Origin: Rothia halotolerans
GTDB taxonomy: Bacteria > Actinomycetota > Actinomycetes > Actinomycetales > Micrococcaceae
DNA: 64,000 bases
Reading direction: 5' to 3'
Assembly: GCF_004136635.1 (NCBI RefSeq)
Contig: NZ_NOIU01000001.1
Location: 186,001 to 250,000 of the forward strand
Position numbers and translations under genes: made by a program. Positions 1 through 9,273 of the stretch are shown piece by piece; position 1 is the stretch's first letter, and each line of letters begins with the position of its first letter. Under the pieces are notes generated by a model. The model did no database searches. It worked only from the letters and a program-made list of their open reading frames with translations, and was not told the origin of the DNA.

Positions 1-121
1 TGAAAACGTGCGCTGGCCTGTGCGCAGTCCGCGGTTGAAGACGGATTCCTGGTACACATTAGCGGAAAACTCTTCCCGCATGAAAACCAGCGCGGTTTCC
101 GGGCTTGGGTAGGTGGGGTGG

Positions 122-149
122 CGCTGCGGCCCCGGGCGGGGCCGCAGCG
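122..149 (-). terminator. GC-rich hairpin downstream of fusA
   Basis: A 12-bp perfect stem (CGCTGCGGCCCC and its complement) with a 4-nt loop lies 11 bases past the fusA stop codon. No T-run follows it on the minus strand, so it may be a weak terminator or an mRNA processing or stability element between fusA and the next gene (usually tuf) outside the window. Bases 1-121 hold no gene I can support. Confidence 0.4.
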
Positions 150-159
150 TGAGGGGCTC

Positions 160-2274
160 TTACTCCCCGCGGTTCTTCTGGATGATCTCCTCGGCGACCG
201 CCTTGGGGACCTCCGAGTAGCTGTCGAAGGTCATCGAGTACACCGCGCGGCCCTGCGTCTTGGAACGCAGGTCGCCGATGTAGCCGAACATCTCCGACAG
301 CGGGACCAGGGCGGAGACCAGCTTGACGCCGGCCACGTCCTCCATGGCCTGGATCTGCCCGCGGCGGGAGTTCAGGTCGCCGACGACGTCGCCCATGTAC
401 TCCTCGGGGGTGCGGACCTCCACGGCCATGAGGGGCTCGAGCAGGACCGGGCTGGCCCGCTTCGCGCCCTCCTTGAAGACCATCGAGCCGGCGATCTTGA
501 AGGCCATCTCGGAGGAGTCGACGTCGTGGTACGCGCCGTCCAGCAGGGTGGCCTTGACGCCCACGACCGGGTAGCCGGCGAGGATGCCGAGCTGCATGGC
601 GTCCTGGATGCCGCGGTCGATCGAGGGGATGTACTCACGGGGCACGCGGCCGCCGGTGATCTTGTCCTCGAACTCGTAGAGCTCCTCGGCGTCCAGGGCG
701 ATCGGCTCGAAGGCCACCTGCACCTTGGCGAACTGACCGGAGCCGCCGGTCTGCTTCTTGTGGGTGTAGTCGACCTTGTCGACGGTCTTCTTGATCGTCT
801 CGCGGTAGGCCACCTGGGGCTTGCCCACGTTGGCCTCGACGCGGAACTCGCGCTTCATGCGGTCCACCAGGATGTCCAGGTGGAGCTCGCCCATGCCGCC
901 GATCTCGGTCTGGCCGGTCTCCTCGTTGAGGTTGACCGTGAAGGTCGGATCCTCGGCGGCGAGCTTCTGGATGGCCGTGGAGAGCTTCTCCTGGTCGCCC
1001 TTGGTCTTGGGCTCGATGGCCACGAAGATCACGGGCTTGGGGAAGGTCATCGACTCCAGCACGATCGGGTTGGCCGGATCGCACAGGGTGTCGCCCGTGG
1101 TGGTCTCCTTGAGGCCGATCGCGGCGTAGATGTGGCCCGCCTGGATCTCCTCGACCGGGTTCTCCTTGTTGGAGTGCATCTGGAACAGCTTGCCGATGCG
1201 CTCCTTGCGGCCCTTGGTCGCGTTGAGCGTCTGCTGCCCGGAGGTGGCGATGCCCGAGTACACGCGGATGTAGGTGAGCTGACCGTAGAACGGGTGCGCC
1301 GCGACCTTGAAGGCCAGGGCCGAGAACGGCTCGTCCTTGGCCGGCTTGCGGACCAGCTCGACCTCCTCGTCCTTGGGGTCGTGCCCGATCATCGGCGGCA
1401 CGTTCAGCGGCGAGGGGAGGTAGTCGATCACGGCGTCGAGCATGGGCTGCACGCCGCGGTTCTTGAACGCGGAGCCGCACAGGACCGGGTAGGCCTCGTT
1501 GTTGACGGTCAGGGCGCGGATGCCGGCCTTGATCTCGTCCTTGGTGAGCTCCTCGCCCTCGAGGTACTTCTCCATGAGCTCCTCGGAGCTCTCGGCGACG
1601 GACTCGATGAGCTCGTTGCGGTACTGCTCGGCACGCTCCTTGAGGTCCTCGGGGATCTCTCGGGTCTCGTAGGAGGCGCCCAGGGAGACGTCGCCCTTGG
1701 AGTCGCCCTCCCAGACGTACGCCTTCTCCTCGATCAGGTCCACGACGCCGACGAAGTCGTTCTCGGAGCCGATGGGCAGCTGGATGACCAGCGGCTTGGC
1801 GCCGAGGCGCTTGACGATGGTGTCGACGGTGAAGTAGAAGTCCGCGCCCAGCTTGTCCATCTTGTTGACGAAGCAGACGCGGGGGACCTCGTACTTGTCG
1901 GCCTGGCGCCAGACGGTCTCCGACTGGGGCTCGACGCCCTCCTTGCCGTCGAAGACCGCGACGGCGCCGTCGAGCACGCGCAGCGCGCGCTCGACCTCGA
2001 CCGTGAAGTCCACGTGGCCCGGGGTGTCGATGATGTTGATCTGGTTGTCTTTCCAGAAGCACGTGGTCGCCGCGGAGGTGATGGTGATGCCGCGTTCCTG
2101 CTCCTGCGCCATCCAGTCCATCGTGGAGGCACCCTCGTGGGTCTCACCGAGCTTGTGGTTGATGCCCGTGTAGTACAGGATGCGTTCGGTAGTGGTGGTC
2201 TTACCGGCATCGATGTGCGCCATGATGCCGATATTGCGGACCTTGTTGAGGTCGGTAAGCACGTCAAGTGCCAC
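160..2274 (-). CDS. fusA: Elongation factor G
   Basis: Translation elongation factor G, the cytosolic GTPase that drives ribosomal translocation. At 704 aa it has the full family length. The P-loop [12 protein letters not shown] lies near residues 18-30, and the switch-region motif DTPGHVDF and the NKMD guanine-specificity motif follow. Domains II-V run to the C-terminus without a break. The start is GTG at 2274, chosen because AAAGGGA lies about 8 bases upstream and the N-terminus [17 protein letters not shown] is typical of EF-G. It follows rpsL and rpsG in the standard str operon order on the same strand, with 66 bases between rpsG and fusA. Confidence 0.98.
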   Translation of the reverse strand: MALDVLTDLNKVRNIGIMAHIDAGKTTTTERILYYTGINHKLGETHEGASTMDWMAQEQERGITITSAATTCFWKDNQINIIDTPGHVDFTVEVERALRVLDGAVAVFDGKEGVEPQSETVWRQADKYEVPRVCFVNKMDKLGADFYFTVDTIVKRLGAKPLVIQLPIGSENDFVGVVDLIEEKAYVWEGDSKGDVSLGASYETREIPEDLKERAEQYRNELIESVAESSEELMEKYLEGEELTKDEIKAGIRALTVNNEAYPVLCGSAFKNRGVQPMLDAVIDYLPSPLNVPPMIGHDPKDEEVELVRKPAKDEPFSALAFKVAAHPFYGQLTYIRVYSGIATSGQQTLNATKGRKERIGKLFQMHSNKENPVEEIQAGHIYAAIGLKETTTGDTLCDPANPIVLESMTFPKPVIFVAIEPKTKGDQEKLSTAIQKLAAEDPTFTVNLNEETGQTEIGGMGELHLDILVDRMKREFRVEANVGKPQVAYRETIKKTVDKVDYTHKKQTGGSGQFAKVQVAFEPIALDAEELYEFEDKITGGRVPREYIPSIDRGIQDAMQLGILAGYPVVGVKATLLDGAYHDVDSSEMAFKIAGSMVFKEGAKRASPVLLEPLMAVEVRTPEEYMGDVVGDLNSRRGQIQAMEDVAGVKLVSALVPLSEMFGYIGDLRSKTQGRAVYSMTFDSYSEVPKAVAEEIIQKNRGE

Positions 2275-2340
2275 GATGTATCCCTTTCAGGTGGTTCAGG
2301 AGCGCCGGCCCGCCCGCTGGGCGGGCCGGCGGGGCTGAAA

Positions 2341-2811
2341 TTACCAGCGGTAGTGGGCGAAGGCCTTGTTGGACTCGGCCATCTTGTGAGTGTCCTCGCG
2401 GCGCTTCACAGCGGCACCGAGACCGTTGGACGCATCCAGGATCTCGTTCATGAGACGCTCGGTCATGGTCTTCTCGCGGCGGAGCTTGGAGAAGCCGACC
2501 AGCCAGCGCAGTGCCAGGGCGGTGGCGCGGCCGGAGCGGACCTCGACCGGGACCTGGTAGGTCGCGCCGCCGACGCGGCGGGAGCGGACCTCGAGGGAGG
2601 GCTTGATGTTGTCCATGGCCTTCTTCAGGGTGGACACGGCGTCGCCCTCGGCCTTGCCTGCCACGCCCTCGAGGGCACCGTAGACGATGCGCTCGGCGGT
2701 GGACTTCTTGCCGTCCTGCAGGACCTTGTTGATCAGCTGCGTCACGAGCGGGGAGCCGTAGACCGGATCGACCACGAGCGGACGCTTGGGAGCGGGACCC
2801 TTACGAGGCAT
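2341..2811 (-). CDS. rpsG: 30S ribosomal protein S7
   Basis: Small-subunit ribosomal protein S7 (156 aa, the usual length), which nucleates assembly of the 30S head and contacts the E site. It begins [11 protein letters not shown] and contains the conserved stretch [12 protein letters not shown]. The ATG overlaps the rpsL stop by one base (TAATG), and AAGGAG inside the end of rpsL serves as its ribosome binding site. This indicates translational coupling in the str operon. Confidence 0.98.
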   Translation of the reverse strand: MPRKGPAPKRPLVVDPVYGSPLVTQLINKVLQDGKKSTAERIVYGALEGVAGKAEGDAVSTLKKAMDNIKPSLEVRSRRVGGATYQVPVEVRSGRATALALRWLVGFSKLRREKTMTERLMNEILDASNGLGAAVKRREDTHKMAESNKAFAHYRW

Positions 2812-3185
2812 TACTTCTTCTCCTTCTTCGCGCCGTAGCGGGAGCGGGCCTGGCCGCGGTTCTTGACGCCCTGGGTGTCCAGCGCGCCGCGCACGATCTT
2901 GTAGCGCACGCCGGGGAGGTCCTTCACACGACCGCCGCGGACGAGCACGATCGAGTGCTCCTGCAGGTTGTGGCCCTCGCCGGGGATGTAGGCCGTGACC
3001 TCGACGCCGCCGTTGAGCTTGACGCGAGCGACCTTCCGCAGCGCGGAGTTCGGCTTCTTGGGGGTGGTGGTGTACACGCGGGTGCACACGCCGCGCTTCA
3101 TGGGGCTGCCCTTGAGAGCGGGCGCCTTGGTCTTGGTGACCTTGGGAGTCCGGCCCTTGCGGACCAGCTGCTGAATTGTAGGCAC
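2811..3185 (-). CDS. rpsL: 30S ribosomal protein S12
   Basis: Ribosomal protein S12 (124 aa) at the decoding centre. Its start is GTG at 3185, giving [12 protein letters not shown]. The two loops where streptomycin-resistance changes arise, TPKKPNSA and RVKDLPGV, have the ordinary sensitive residues. It is the first gene of the rpsL-rpsG-fusA operon. Reading further upstream extends the frame but leaves the family profile, so the GTG is preferred. Confidence 0.97.
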   Translation of the reverse strand: MPTIQQLVRKGRTPKVTKTKAPALKGSPMKRGVCTRVYTTTPKKPNSALRKVARVKLNGGVEVTAYIPGEGHNLQEHSIVLVRGGRVKDLPGVRYKIVRGALDTQGVKNRGQARSRYGAKKEKK

Positions 3186-3491
3186 TTTCGTGTTCTCCGT
3201 TGTATCGAGGGCCCGGCACTCGCGCGGGGCGCGTGTACGGGGGGCCGTTGATGATTGCCTCACGCGGGCGGGGCCCGCTGCTGAGCGCACTGATGACCGG
3301 TCCAGCGAGGCGCAAGTGGGCACAGCGAACTGATGGCATTTTGACGCAAGAGAGCGCGCCAGAGGACCGTATCCATACCTGCCATTGATTCGAAGCCCGA
3401 CCCGCGTGGCGCGGACCGCGGCCTGTCCCACCGGAGAAACGGAGGGACGGAGCACGGCACGCTCGCACTGAGACTGAGTACTTCGCATTAA

Positions 3492-3521
3492 AGAATACCC
3501 GAGAGCCCCGGCTTTGGCTAA
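3492..3521 (-). promoter_or_regulatory. Candidate rpsL operon promoter
   Basis: TTAGCC-N18-TATTCT reads toward rpsL. It would give an untranslated leader of about 300 bases (3186-3485), in which I see no gene. The -35 match is weak, so this is tentative. The rest of the gap to pcaR (3522-3564) has nothing recognisable. Confidence 0.3.
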
Positions 3522-3564
3522 CGGATGTGCCGCACGCGACCCTTCTCCCGCCGCCGGGGCCGTC

Positions 3565-4347
3565 TCAGCCCAGCACCCCGCCGGAGGCCCGGTAGGCGTG
3601 GCCGATCCGCAGCGCCGTCTCCCGCAGGCGCGGCACGACGCTGCGGGAGATCGACTCCACCCCCGCCGTCGTGGAGCCCACGCGCATGGAGACGTTGATC
3701 GCCGCGATGGTCCTCCCGGCGGCGTCGACCACGGGGGCCGCGACCGAGCGGAGGCCGATCTCGAGCTCCTGGTCCACCAGCGTCCACCCGCAGCGGCGCG
3801 CCTGCTCGATCTTCTCCGCGATCTGCGCGCGGTCGGTCAGGGTCCGGTCGGTGAGCGCCTCGGGCTCCTGCCGGGCCAGGTAGGCCTCGAGCTCGCCGGG
3901 AGCGAGCCCGGCCAGCAGGACCCTGCCCATGGAGGTCGCGTAGGCGGGGAAGGTCGTGCCGACGCTGATGGTCACCGCCATGATCCGGCGCGCCGGCACC
4001 CGGGCCACGTAGATGATGTCGTCCCCGGCCAGCACCGACATGGAGGAGGACTCCCCCACCCGGCCCGAGAGCTCCCGCAGGTGCGGGTAGGCGAGCTCGG
4101 GCAGGGAGAGGCCGGAGAGGTACGAGTAGCCGATGCTCAGCACGCTGGGGCTGAGCCGGAACCTGCTTCCGTCGGTCAGCACGTAGCCGAGCTCCACGAG
4201 CGTGTGCAGGAACCGCCGGGCAGTGGCCCTGGTCAGGTCGGTGCGCCGGGCGACGTCGGCCAGGGACATCTGCACGTGCTCGGCGTCGAAGGCCCGCAGC
4301 ACCGCCAGGCCGCGGGCCAGCGACTGCACGTAGGCGTCCCCGCTCAT
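3565..4347 (-). CDS. pcaR: IclR-family regulator of the pca operon
   Basis: IclR-type transcription factor, 260 aa. The N-terminal winged helix (about residues 5-65, with [16 protein letters not shown] and a [12 protein letters not shown] recognition helix) is followed by the IclR effector domain. That domain includes [18 protein letters not shown] and the [20 protein letters not shown] segment found in PcaR/PcaU/PobR proteins. The start codon overlaps the pcaJ stop (ATGA), so it is the last gene of the pca operon. By analogy with PcaR it probably senses beta-ketoadipate or protocatechuate and controls this operon. The specific effector is inferred from position. Confidence 0.85.
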   Translation of the reverse strand: MSGDAYVQSLARGLAVLRAFDAEHVQMSLADVARRTDLTRATARRFLHTLVELGYVLTDGSRFRLSPSVLSIGYSYLSGLSLPELAYPHLRELSGRVGESSSMSVLAGDDIIYVARVPARRIMAVTISVGTTFPAYATSMGRVLLAGLAPGELEAYLARQEPEALTDRTLTDRAQIAEKIEQARRCGWTLVDQELEIGLRSVAAPVVDAAGRTIAAINVSMRVGSTTAGVESISRSVVPRLRETALRIGHAYRASGGVLG

Positions 4348-5051
4348 CCCGGCGCGTCCCGGTCCGCGCCCAGGGGCCCGGCCAGCTCGACCTCGAGCAG
4401 CTCGGCGAGCTCCCCGGCGTCGATCCCGTGGGTCTGCCGGACGTGGGCGCGGCCCTCGGCGAGGTCGAAGACGGCCAGGTCCGTGTAGACCCGTGAGACG
4501 CAGCCGACGCCGGTCAGCGGGTAGCTGCACTCGGGCACCAGCTTCGGCGCCCCGTCCTTGGCGAGCAGGGACATCATCACGAAGGTCTGCTTGGCGCCGA
4601 TGGCCAAGTCCATCGCGCCGCCCACGGCCGGGATGGCCCCGGGGGCCCCGGTGGACCAGTTGGCGAGGTCGCCCCCGGCCGCCACCTGGAAGGCGCCCAG
4701 CACGCAGATGTCCAGGTGCCCGCCCCGCATCATCGCGAAGGAGTCGGCGTGGTGGAAGTAGGAGGCGCCGGGCAGCTCCGTGACCGGGATCTTCCCGGCG
4801 TTGATCAGGTCCGGGTCGATCCGGTCCCCCGTCGCCTCGGGCCCCATGCCCAGCATGCCGTTCTCGGTGTGCAGGGTGACGCCGTCGGCTGGGTCGAGGT
4901 GGTCGGCGACCCGGGTCGGCTGCCCGATGCCGAGGTTGACGAAGGCCCCGCGGGGGATGTCCGCGGCGACGGCGCGGGCGATGCCCTCGCGGTCCAGCGG
5001 CTCGTCGGAGCGCCTCGGGACCGCGAGCCCGGCGGTGCTATGCTGCGTCAT
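4344..5051 (-). CDS. pcaJ: 3-oxoadipate CoA-transferase subunit B
   Basis: Beta subunit of the succinyl-CoA:3-oxoacid CoA-transferase (235 aa). The ENGMLGMGP motif near residue 63 carries the glutamate that forms the acyl-CoA thioester in family I CoA-transferases. With PcaI it activates beta-ketoadipate to 3-oxoadipyl-CoA. It overlaps pcaI and pcaR by 4 bases each (ATGA). The family also includes acetoacetate transferases; the surrounding pca genes make the oxoadipate role much more likely. Confidence 0.92.
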   Translation of the reverse strand: MTQHSTAGLAVPRRSDEPLDREGIARAVAADIPRGAFVNLGIGQPTRVADHLDPADGVTLHTENGMLGMGPEATGDRIDPDLINAGKIPVTELPGASYFHHADSFAMMRGGHLDICVLGAFQVAAGGDLANWSTGAPGAIPAVGGAMDLAIGAKQTFVMMSLLAKDGAPKLVPECSYPLTGVGCVSRVYTDLAVFDLAEGRAHVRQTHGIDAGELAELLEVELAGPLGADRDAPG

Positions 5052-5734
5052 GCTCTCGCTCCTTCTGCCTCTGGGGCGGGGATCTCGACGACGGTGTCCA
5101 CGTAGATCCCGGGCGTCACCACCGCCTCGGGGTCCAGCGCCCCGGTCTCGACGGTCCGGGCGACCTGCACCACGGAGTGCGCGGCGGCCGCGGCCATGAT
5201 CGGCCCGAAGTTCCGGGCCGTCTTCCGGTAGGTCAGGTTCCCGACGCCGTCGCTCACCTGGGCCTTGGTCAGCGCCACGTCGGCGGCCAGCGGCATCTCC
5301 AGGACGTAGTCGCGCCCGCCGATCCGCCGGGTCTCCTTGCCCTCGGCCAGCGCCGTGCCGAAGCCGGTGGGGGTGAAGAACCCGCCGATCCCGGCCCCCG
5401 CGGCGCGGATCCGCTCGGCGAGGTTGCCCTGCGGGACCACCTCGAGCCGGATCCCGCCCGCCGCGTACTGCTCCTCGAAGTGCCAGGAGTCGCTCTGCCG
5501 GGGGAAGGAGCAGACGATCTTCTCCACCCGCCCGAGCTGGATCAGCCGGGCCAGGCCGACGTCGCCGTTGCCGGCGTTGTTGTTGACCACCGTGAGCCCG
5601 CCGGCGCCGTGCTCGATCAGCGCGTCGATCAGCTCCACCGGCTGCCCGGCGACGCCGAAGCCGCCGATCATGACGGTCGCGCCGTCCTCGATGCTGCGCA
5701 CGGCCTCCAGGGCCGTCTCGACGAACCGGGTCAT
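5048..5734 (-). CDS. pcaI: 3-oxoadipate CoA-transferase subunit A
   Basis: Alpha subunit (228 aa) of the CoA-transferase. It has the MIGGFGVAGQP glycine-rich CoA-binding turn near residues 22-32 and the VVNNNAGNGDVG and FFTPTGFGT motifs of the family. The ribosome binding site GGGAG lies upstream of the ATG. Its start overlaps the stop of the small frame at 5731-5958 by 4 bases, and its stop overlaps the pcaJ start. Catalytic residues reside in the partner PcaJ. Confidence 0.92.
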   Translation of the reverse strand: MTRFVETALEAVRSIEDGATVMIGGFGVAGQPVELIDALIEHGAGGLTVVNNNAGNGDVGLARLIQLGRVEKIVCSFPRQSDSWHFEEQYAAGGIRLEVVPQGNLAERIRAAGAGIGGFFTPTGFGTALAEGKETRRIGGRDYVLEMPLAADVALTKAQVSDGVGNLTYRKTARNFGPIMAAAAAHSVVQVARTVETGALDPEAVVTPGIYVDTVVEIPAPEAEGARA

Positions 5735-5958
5735 CGTCCCGCGCTCCCTCGGTCTCGGCGGGGGCGGGCGGCTCGGGTGACTGGCATGGGGGTCCTCTCG
5801 ATCGGGTGGGCCTCGGCGGTGCGAGGCGCGCAGGGGCGGGCCGCGAGGGCGTGGGGTGCGCGCGGGATCGCCTTGATGGGGCGGGCCGCGGCGGGGCGGG
5901 CCTCGATGGGTCGAGGCGCGGGCGGGCGGGACGCGGTGGGGCGGGGCGCTGCGCTCAC
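5731..5958 (-). CDS. Pro/Arg/Ala-rich 75-aa frame coupling pcaDC to pcaI
   Basis: I do not recognise a family. A GTG at 5958 overlaps the pcaDC stop as GTGA, GAGGAGGGGGAG lies just upstream, and the frame ends in a TGA that overlaps the pcaI ATG (ATGA). Nearly every junction in this operon has the same 4-base overlap. The 75-residue peptide is made mostly of Pro, Arg and Ala with degenerate ARPIEA-like repeats, no hydrophobic core and no cysteine pair. It may be a real small protein, a leader that carries ribosomes to pcaI, or an open frame left by chance in GC-rich spacer DNA. The exact coupling on both sides is what is unusual. Confidence 0.4.
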   Translation of the reverse strand: MSAAPRPTASRPPAPRPIEARPAAARPIKAIPRAPHALAARPCAPRTAEAHPIERTPMPVTRAARPRRDRGSAGR

Positions 5959-7349
5959 AGCTCCCCCTCCTCGCGGAGGATCTCGTCCGCCCGCGAGAAG
6001 GCGGTGTTGGCCGCCGGGACGCCGCAGTAGATCGCCGACTGCAGCAGAACCTCCCGGATCTCCCCGACCGAGAGCCCGTTCCGCAGCGCGGCCCGCACGT
6101 GCAGGTCGAACTCCTTCCAGTGGCCCAGGGCGATCATCGCGGTCAGCGTGATGGCGCTGCGCATGCGGCGGTCCAGGCCGGGCCTCGTCCAGATGCCTCC
6201 CCAGGCGTTGCGGGTGATGAAGTCCTGGAAGTCCTCGGTGAAGGGGTCGGTCGCGGCGACGGCCCGGTCCACGTGCTCGTCGGAGAGCACCTCGCGGCGC
6301 ACCCGCATGCCCGCCGCGCGCTCCTCGGAGCGGCGGGGGTCCGCCGGCGCCGCTCGGCCGGGAGCGGGCGCGCCCGCTGCCCGGGAGGGGGCGCCCGCTG
6401 CCCGGGAGGGGGCGCCCGCGGCGTCGGCGGCCGGGCGGCGGCGGACCGTCTCGCCGGTGTCGGGATCGACCGTCACCCGCGGCGGCGTCGCCCCGGGATC
6501 CCTCCCGCTGCCGGGGGCCCGCCCCTGCGGCGGGTGCTCGGCGAAGAACCCGTGCAGGTCCCCGGCGATCCGCTCGGGCGCCTCGGCGGGGGCCAGGTGG
6601 GCGGCGTCGAGGTAGAGCAGCGACTCGGAGTCCCGGACGCCTGCCGCGACCTCGGCGAGGCGCTCCGGCGGCGTCGCCTCGTCGTACTCCCCCGCCACGG
6701 TGAGGACCGGCGTCGAGATCTCCCCCAGCTGCTCTCGGAGGTCGAAGTCGGCGAGGGCCCGGCAGATGCGGCCGTAGCTGTGCCGGTCCGCCGACTGCAG
6801 GGCGTGCAGCAGCTCGGTGGCCGTCTTGCTGTCCCTCTCCATGAACCCGGGCGTGAACCAGCGCTGGGCCGAGCCGGTGATCTGGGTGGGGGTCCCGGCG
6901 GCCTCCACGAGCTCCGCCCGCTCGATCCACGCCTCGGGGGCGCCGATGCGCGCACCCGAGCAGATCACGGCCAGCCCGGCGAGTTCCTCGCCCGCGAGCA
7001 GCGCGAGCTCGAGGCCCACGGCCCCGCCGACGGAGACGCCGGCGTAGTAGTACTGGGCCCCCGGGACCTCGCGTTCGTCCTGCAGACGCCGCGCCAGAGC
7101 GGCGACGGCGCCCGCGAGCTCGGCCACGGAGAAGGGCTCGGCGGCGGGGGCTCCCCGGCCGTGGCCGGGCAGCTCCCAGCCCACGACCTCGTAGTTCTCG
7201 CCCAGGTGCCCGGCGGCCGCGCTCCACAGCGCGGTCACCGAGGTCCCCAGCGAGGGGCCCACGATCAGCAGGGGCCGGTGCTCCTGATGGGCGCTCCCTC
7301 CGGCCCCTCGGCCGGAGAGGGAGACTGCCACGAGTCGGGGTTCTGTCAT
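5955..7349 (-). CDS. pcaL: Fused 3-oxoadipate enol-lactonase / 4-carboxymuconolactone decarboxylase
   Basis: Two enzymes in one 464-aa chain. Residues about 1-270 are an alpha/beta hydrolase of the PcaD type, with nucleophile motif GVSVGGAVG, a later acid (GEYDEATPP) and a DAAHLAP histidine. Residues about 350-464 are a carboxymuconolactone decarboxylase (PcaC) domain with GHWKEFDLHVRAAL and IYCGVPAANTAF. They convert gamma-carboxymuconolactone to the enol-lactone and then to beta-ketoadipate. The linker has tandem 7-residue repeats. The ATG at 7349 overlaps the pcaB stop. Such PcaDC (PcaL) fusions are known in actinobacteria; in proteobacteria the two are usually separate. Confidence 0.93.
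   Translation of the reverse strand: MTEPRLVAVSLSGRGAGGSAHQEHRPLLIVGPSLGTSVTALWSAAAGHLGENYEVVGWELPGHGRGAPAAEPFSVAELAGAVAALARRLQDEREVPGAQYYYAGVSVGGAVGLELALLAGEELAGLAVICSGARIGAPEAWIERAELVEAAGTPTQITGSAQRWFTPGFMERDSKTATELLHALQSADRHSYGRICRALADFDLREQLGEISTPVLTVAGEYDEATPPERLAEVAAGVRDSESLLYLDAAHLAPAEAPERIAGDLHGFFAEHPPQGRAPGSGRDPGATPPRVTVDPDTGETVRRRPAADAAGAPSRAAGAPSRAAGAPAPGRAAPADPRRSEERAAGMRVRREVLSDEHVDRAVAATDPFTEDFQDFITRNAWGGIWTRPGLDRRMRSAITLTAMIALGHWKEFDLHVRAALRNGLSVGEIREVLLQSAIYCGVPAANTAFSRADEILREEGEL
6370..6411 (-). repeat. Two perfect 21-bp repeats in the pcaL linker
   Basis: Two identical 21-bp units (6370-6390 and 6391-6411), followed by a partial third, encode the peptide repeat AAGAPSR. They lie in the hydrophilic linker between the PcaD and PcaC domains. 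In-frame tandem repeats like this can change copy number by slippage and so alter linker length without breaking the frame. Confidence 0.9.
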
Positions 7350-8629
7350 CGGTCCTTCGCCTCTCGGATGCTCTCTCGGGTGGTGGGTCTCTGCGGTGCC
7401 GCGTCCTCCGCCGCGTCCCGCCGCAGGGCGCTCCAGTCCCGGACCGCCTGCCCCGCGGTCCGGGCCGCCTGCCCCGACCCTGAGCCGGCCGGGCCGTGGG
7501 CCGCCAGGTTCTCCCGCATCGCCTCGCGGTGGACCTCCAGGCCCGCCGCCAGCTCGCGGGTCAGGCTCGCGGCGACGATGCCGTGCCGGGCGACGGCGCG
7601 CGCCGGCTCCCATTCCAGGTGCCAGGCGGTGTCCGAGCGCTCCTCGACGGCCAGGGCGCCGGCCTGGGCCGCGGCCCCCAGCGCGGCCCCCGCGCTGAGC
7701 CCCGAGCGGCGGATCAGCACGGAGAGCACCGGGTTCCGCTTGTGCGGCATGGCGGAGGAGCCTCCCCGCCCCTGGGCCGCGGGTTCGGAGAGCTCTGCGA
7801 TCTCCGCGCGGGAGGACAGGGCGACGTCGCCCGCGATCCTCGCGCACGCCGCCGCGGTCTCCGCGAGGGGCTCCAGCATCCGCAGCAGCGGGCCCCGGCG
7901 GGTGTGCCAGACCCCCAGCGGCTCCCCCGCCAGGCACAGCTCGCGCCCCCACGCCGCGCCCAGGCGGCCCGCGAGCTCCGCCGCGCCGACGCCGGCAGGC
8001 CGCTCCCACTCCTCGAGCGCCGCGAGCGTCCCGGCCGCCCCGCCCAGCGAGTAGGGCGCCTGCTCCCGCGCCCGGCGAAGCAGGGGGACGACGCCGGTCA
8101 GCCCCGCGAGCCAGCTCCCCGCTCGGGCGCCGAAGGTCGTGGGCAGCGCCGGCTGGGTGAGCGTCCGGGCGAGCATCGGGGTCCCGATGTGCTCGGCGGC
8201 GAGGCGGGCCACGGCGTCGCCCGCGGCGAGCACCTCGTCCAGCGTCCGCTCCACGGCCCGGGCGAGCATGCCCATCAGCGCGGTGTCCATGACGTCCTGG
8301 CTGGTCAGACCGCGGTGGACGAGCGGCCTCCAGGCGGGGTCCCCGCCGGCCGCGGAGTCACCGGCGCGCTCGCGCATCGCGGCGACCAGGCCGATCACCG
8401 GGTTGCCGCCGCCCTCCGCCGCGGCGGCCAGGCCCGCGGCGTCGTACTCGCGGCCGGTGCCCAGGCGCTCGGCGAGGGCCCGGGCCGTGGAGCCCTCCAG
8501 CGCTCCCGCGGCGGCCTGGGCGCGCACCCACGCGGCCTCGGCCTCGACCAACCGGTCGAGGAAGGCGGCGGGGCCGACGACGTCGTGCGCCCGCTGCCCG
8601 CCCGGCACCAGGAAGTCCATGAACGGCAC
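7346..8629 (-). CDS. pcaB: 3-carboxy-cis,cis-muconate cycloisomerase
   Basis: Cytosolic cycloisomerase of the fumarase/aspartase superfamily (427 aa) that converts beta-carboxy-cis,cis-muconate to gamma-carboxymuconolactone. The superfamily signature GGSSAMPHKRNPV lies near residues 292-304, and HRGLTSQDVMDTALM carries the second conserved region. The GTG at 8629 is preferred over the ATG three codons later because GGGAGGTAG lies about 8 bases upstream. It starts 5 bases after the pcaG stop and ends overlapping pcaL. The last 50 residues are Ala/Arg-rich and not conserved. Confidence 0.93.
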   Translation of the reverse strand: MPFMDFLVPGGQRAHDVVGPAAFLDRLVEAEAAWVRAQAAAGALEGSTARALAERLGTGREYDAAGLAAAAEGGGNPVIGLVAAMRERAGDSAAGGDPAWRPLVHRGLTSQDVMDTALMGMLARAVERTLDEVLAAGDAVARLAAEHIGTPMLARTLTQPALPTTFGARAGSWLAGLTGVVPLLRRAREQAPYSLGGAAGTLAALEEWERPAGVGAAELAGRLGAAWGRELCLAGEPLGVWHTRRGPLLRMLEPLAETAAACARIAGDVALSSRAEIAELSEPAAQGRGGSSAMPHKRNPVLSVLIRRSGLSAGAALGAAAQAGALAVEERSDTAWHLEWEPARAVARHGIVAASLTRELAAGLEVHREAMRENLAAHGPAGSGSGQAARTAGQAVRDWSALRRDAAEDAAPQRPTTRESIREAKDR

Positions 8630-8634
8630 GCCGG

Positions 8635-9273
8635 CTACCTCCCGAACCCGTAGCTCGACTGGCCCGGATAGGTGAGGAACACCGTCTCGTCCTCGCCCTG
8701 CAGGCGCACGTCGAAGCGCAGGGCCCCGGAGGGCTCCCGCTCGGCGACCAGCGTCGAGCGCCGCTGCTCCGGCAGGCCGCTCAGGACGGGGTCCGCGGCC
8801 AGGGCCACCGCGTCCTCCGGCAGGTAGATCCGGGTGAAGAGGCGGTCCAGCAGACCGCGCGCGAACACCGTCAGCAGGAGGTAGGGGGCTCTGCCGGGCG
8901 CGGTCGCGCCGGGCTCCAGCGTGGTGAAGTCGTAGTGGCCCGCCCTATCGGCCGGCGCGCGGCCGAATCCGGTGAACGTGTAGCCGTCCCGGAGGAGGGA
9001 GCCCGGCTCCCGGGGGACCCGGCCGTGCTCGTCGGGCTGCCAGATCTCCAGGAGGCAGTCGGGGACGGGGTCGCCCGCGCCGTCGTACACGGTGCCGTGC
9101 AGGCGCACCGCGCGCGGATCGGCACGGTCCACGAGCCTCTCGCCGCCCTCGTACGGGAGGGCGTAGCCGTAGAACGGGCCGATGGTCTGGCCCGGGGTCG
9201 GGGTGAGGTCGGCCGGGGGATCCGCCACCGGACGGCCGCGGCTCACGGGGGTCTGCTGCGGCTCGCGGCTCAT
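8635..9273 (-). CDS. pcaG: Protocatechuate 3,4-dioxygenase alpha subunit
   Basis: Structural alpha subunit (212 aa) of the ring-cleaving intradiol dioxygenase. It has the N-terminal TPGQTIGPFYGYALP and the beta-sandwich segment VPDCLLEIWQPDEHGR. As expected for alpha subunits it lacks the full Tyr/Tyr/His/His iron site, which is in PcaH. The C-terminus ends with a VFLTYPG-type motif. Its ATG overlaps the pcaH stop by 4 bases, which favours equal synthesis of the two chains. Confidence 0.95.
   Translation of the reverse strand: MSREPQQTPVSRGRPVADPPADLTPTPGQTIGPFYGYALPYEGGERLVDRADPRAVRLHGTVYDGAGDPVPDCLLEIWQPDEHGRVPREPGSLLRDGYTFTGFGRAPADRAGHYDFTTLEPGATAPGRAPYLLLTVFARGLLDRLFTRIYLPEDAVALAADPVLSGLPEQRRSTLVAEREPSGALRFDVRLQGEDETVFLTYPGQSSYGFGR

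Noticed and set aside
118-2838. 906-codon frame on the plus strand across fusA and rpsG
   Set aside because: It is the complement of two certain genes and shows no family motif.
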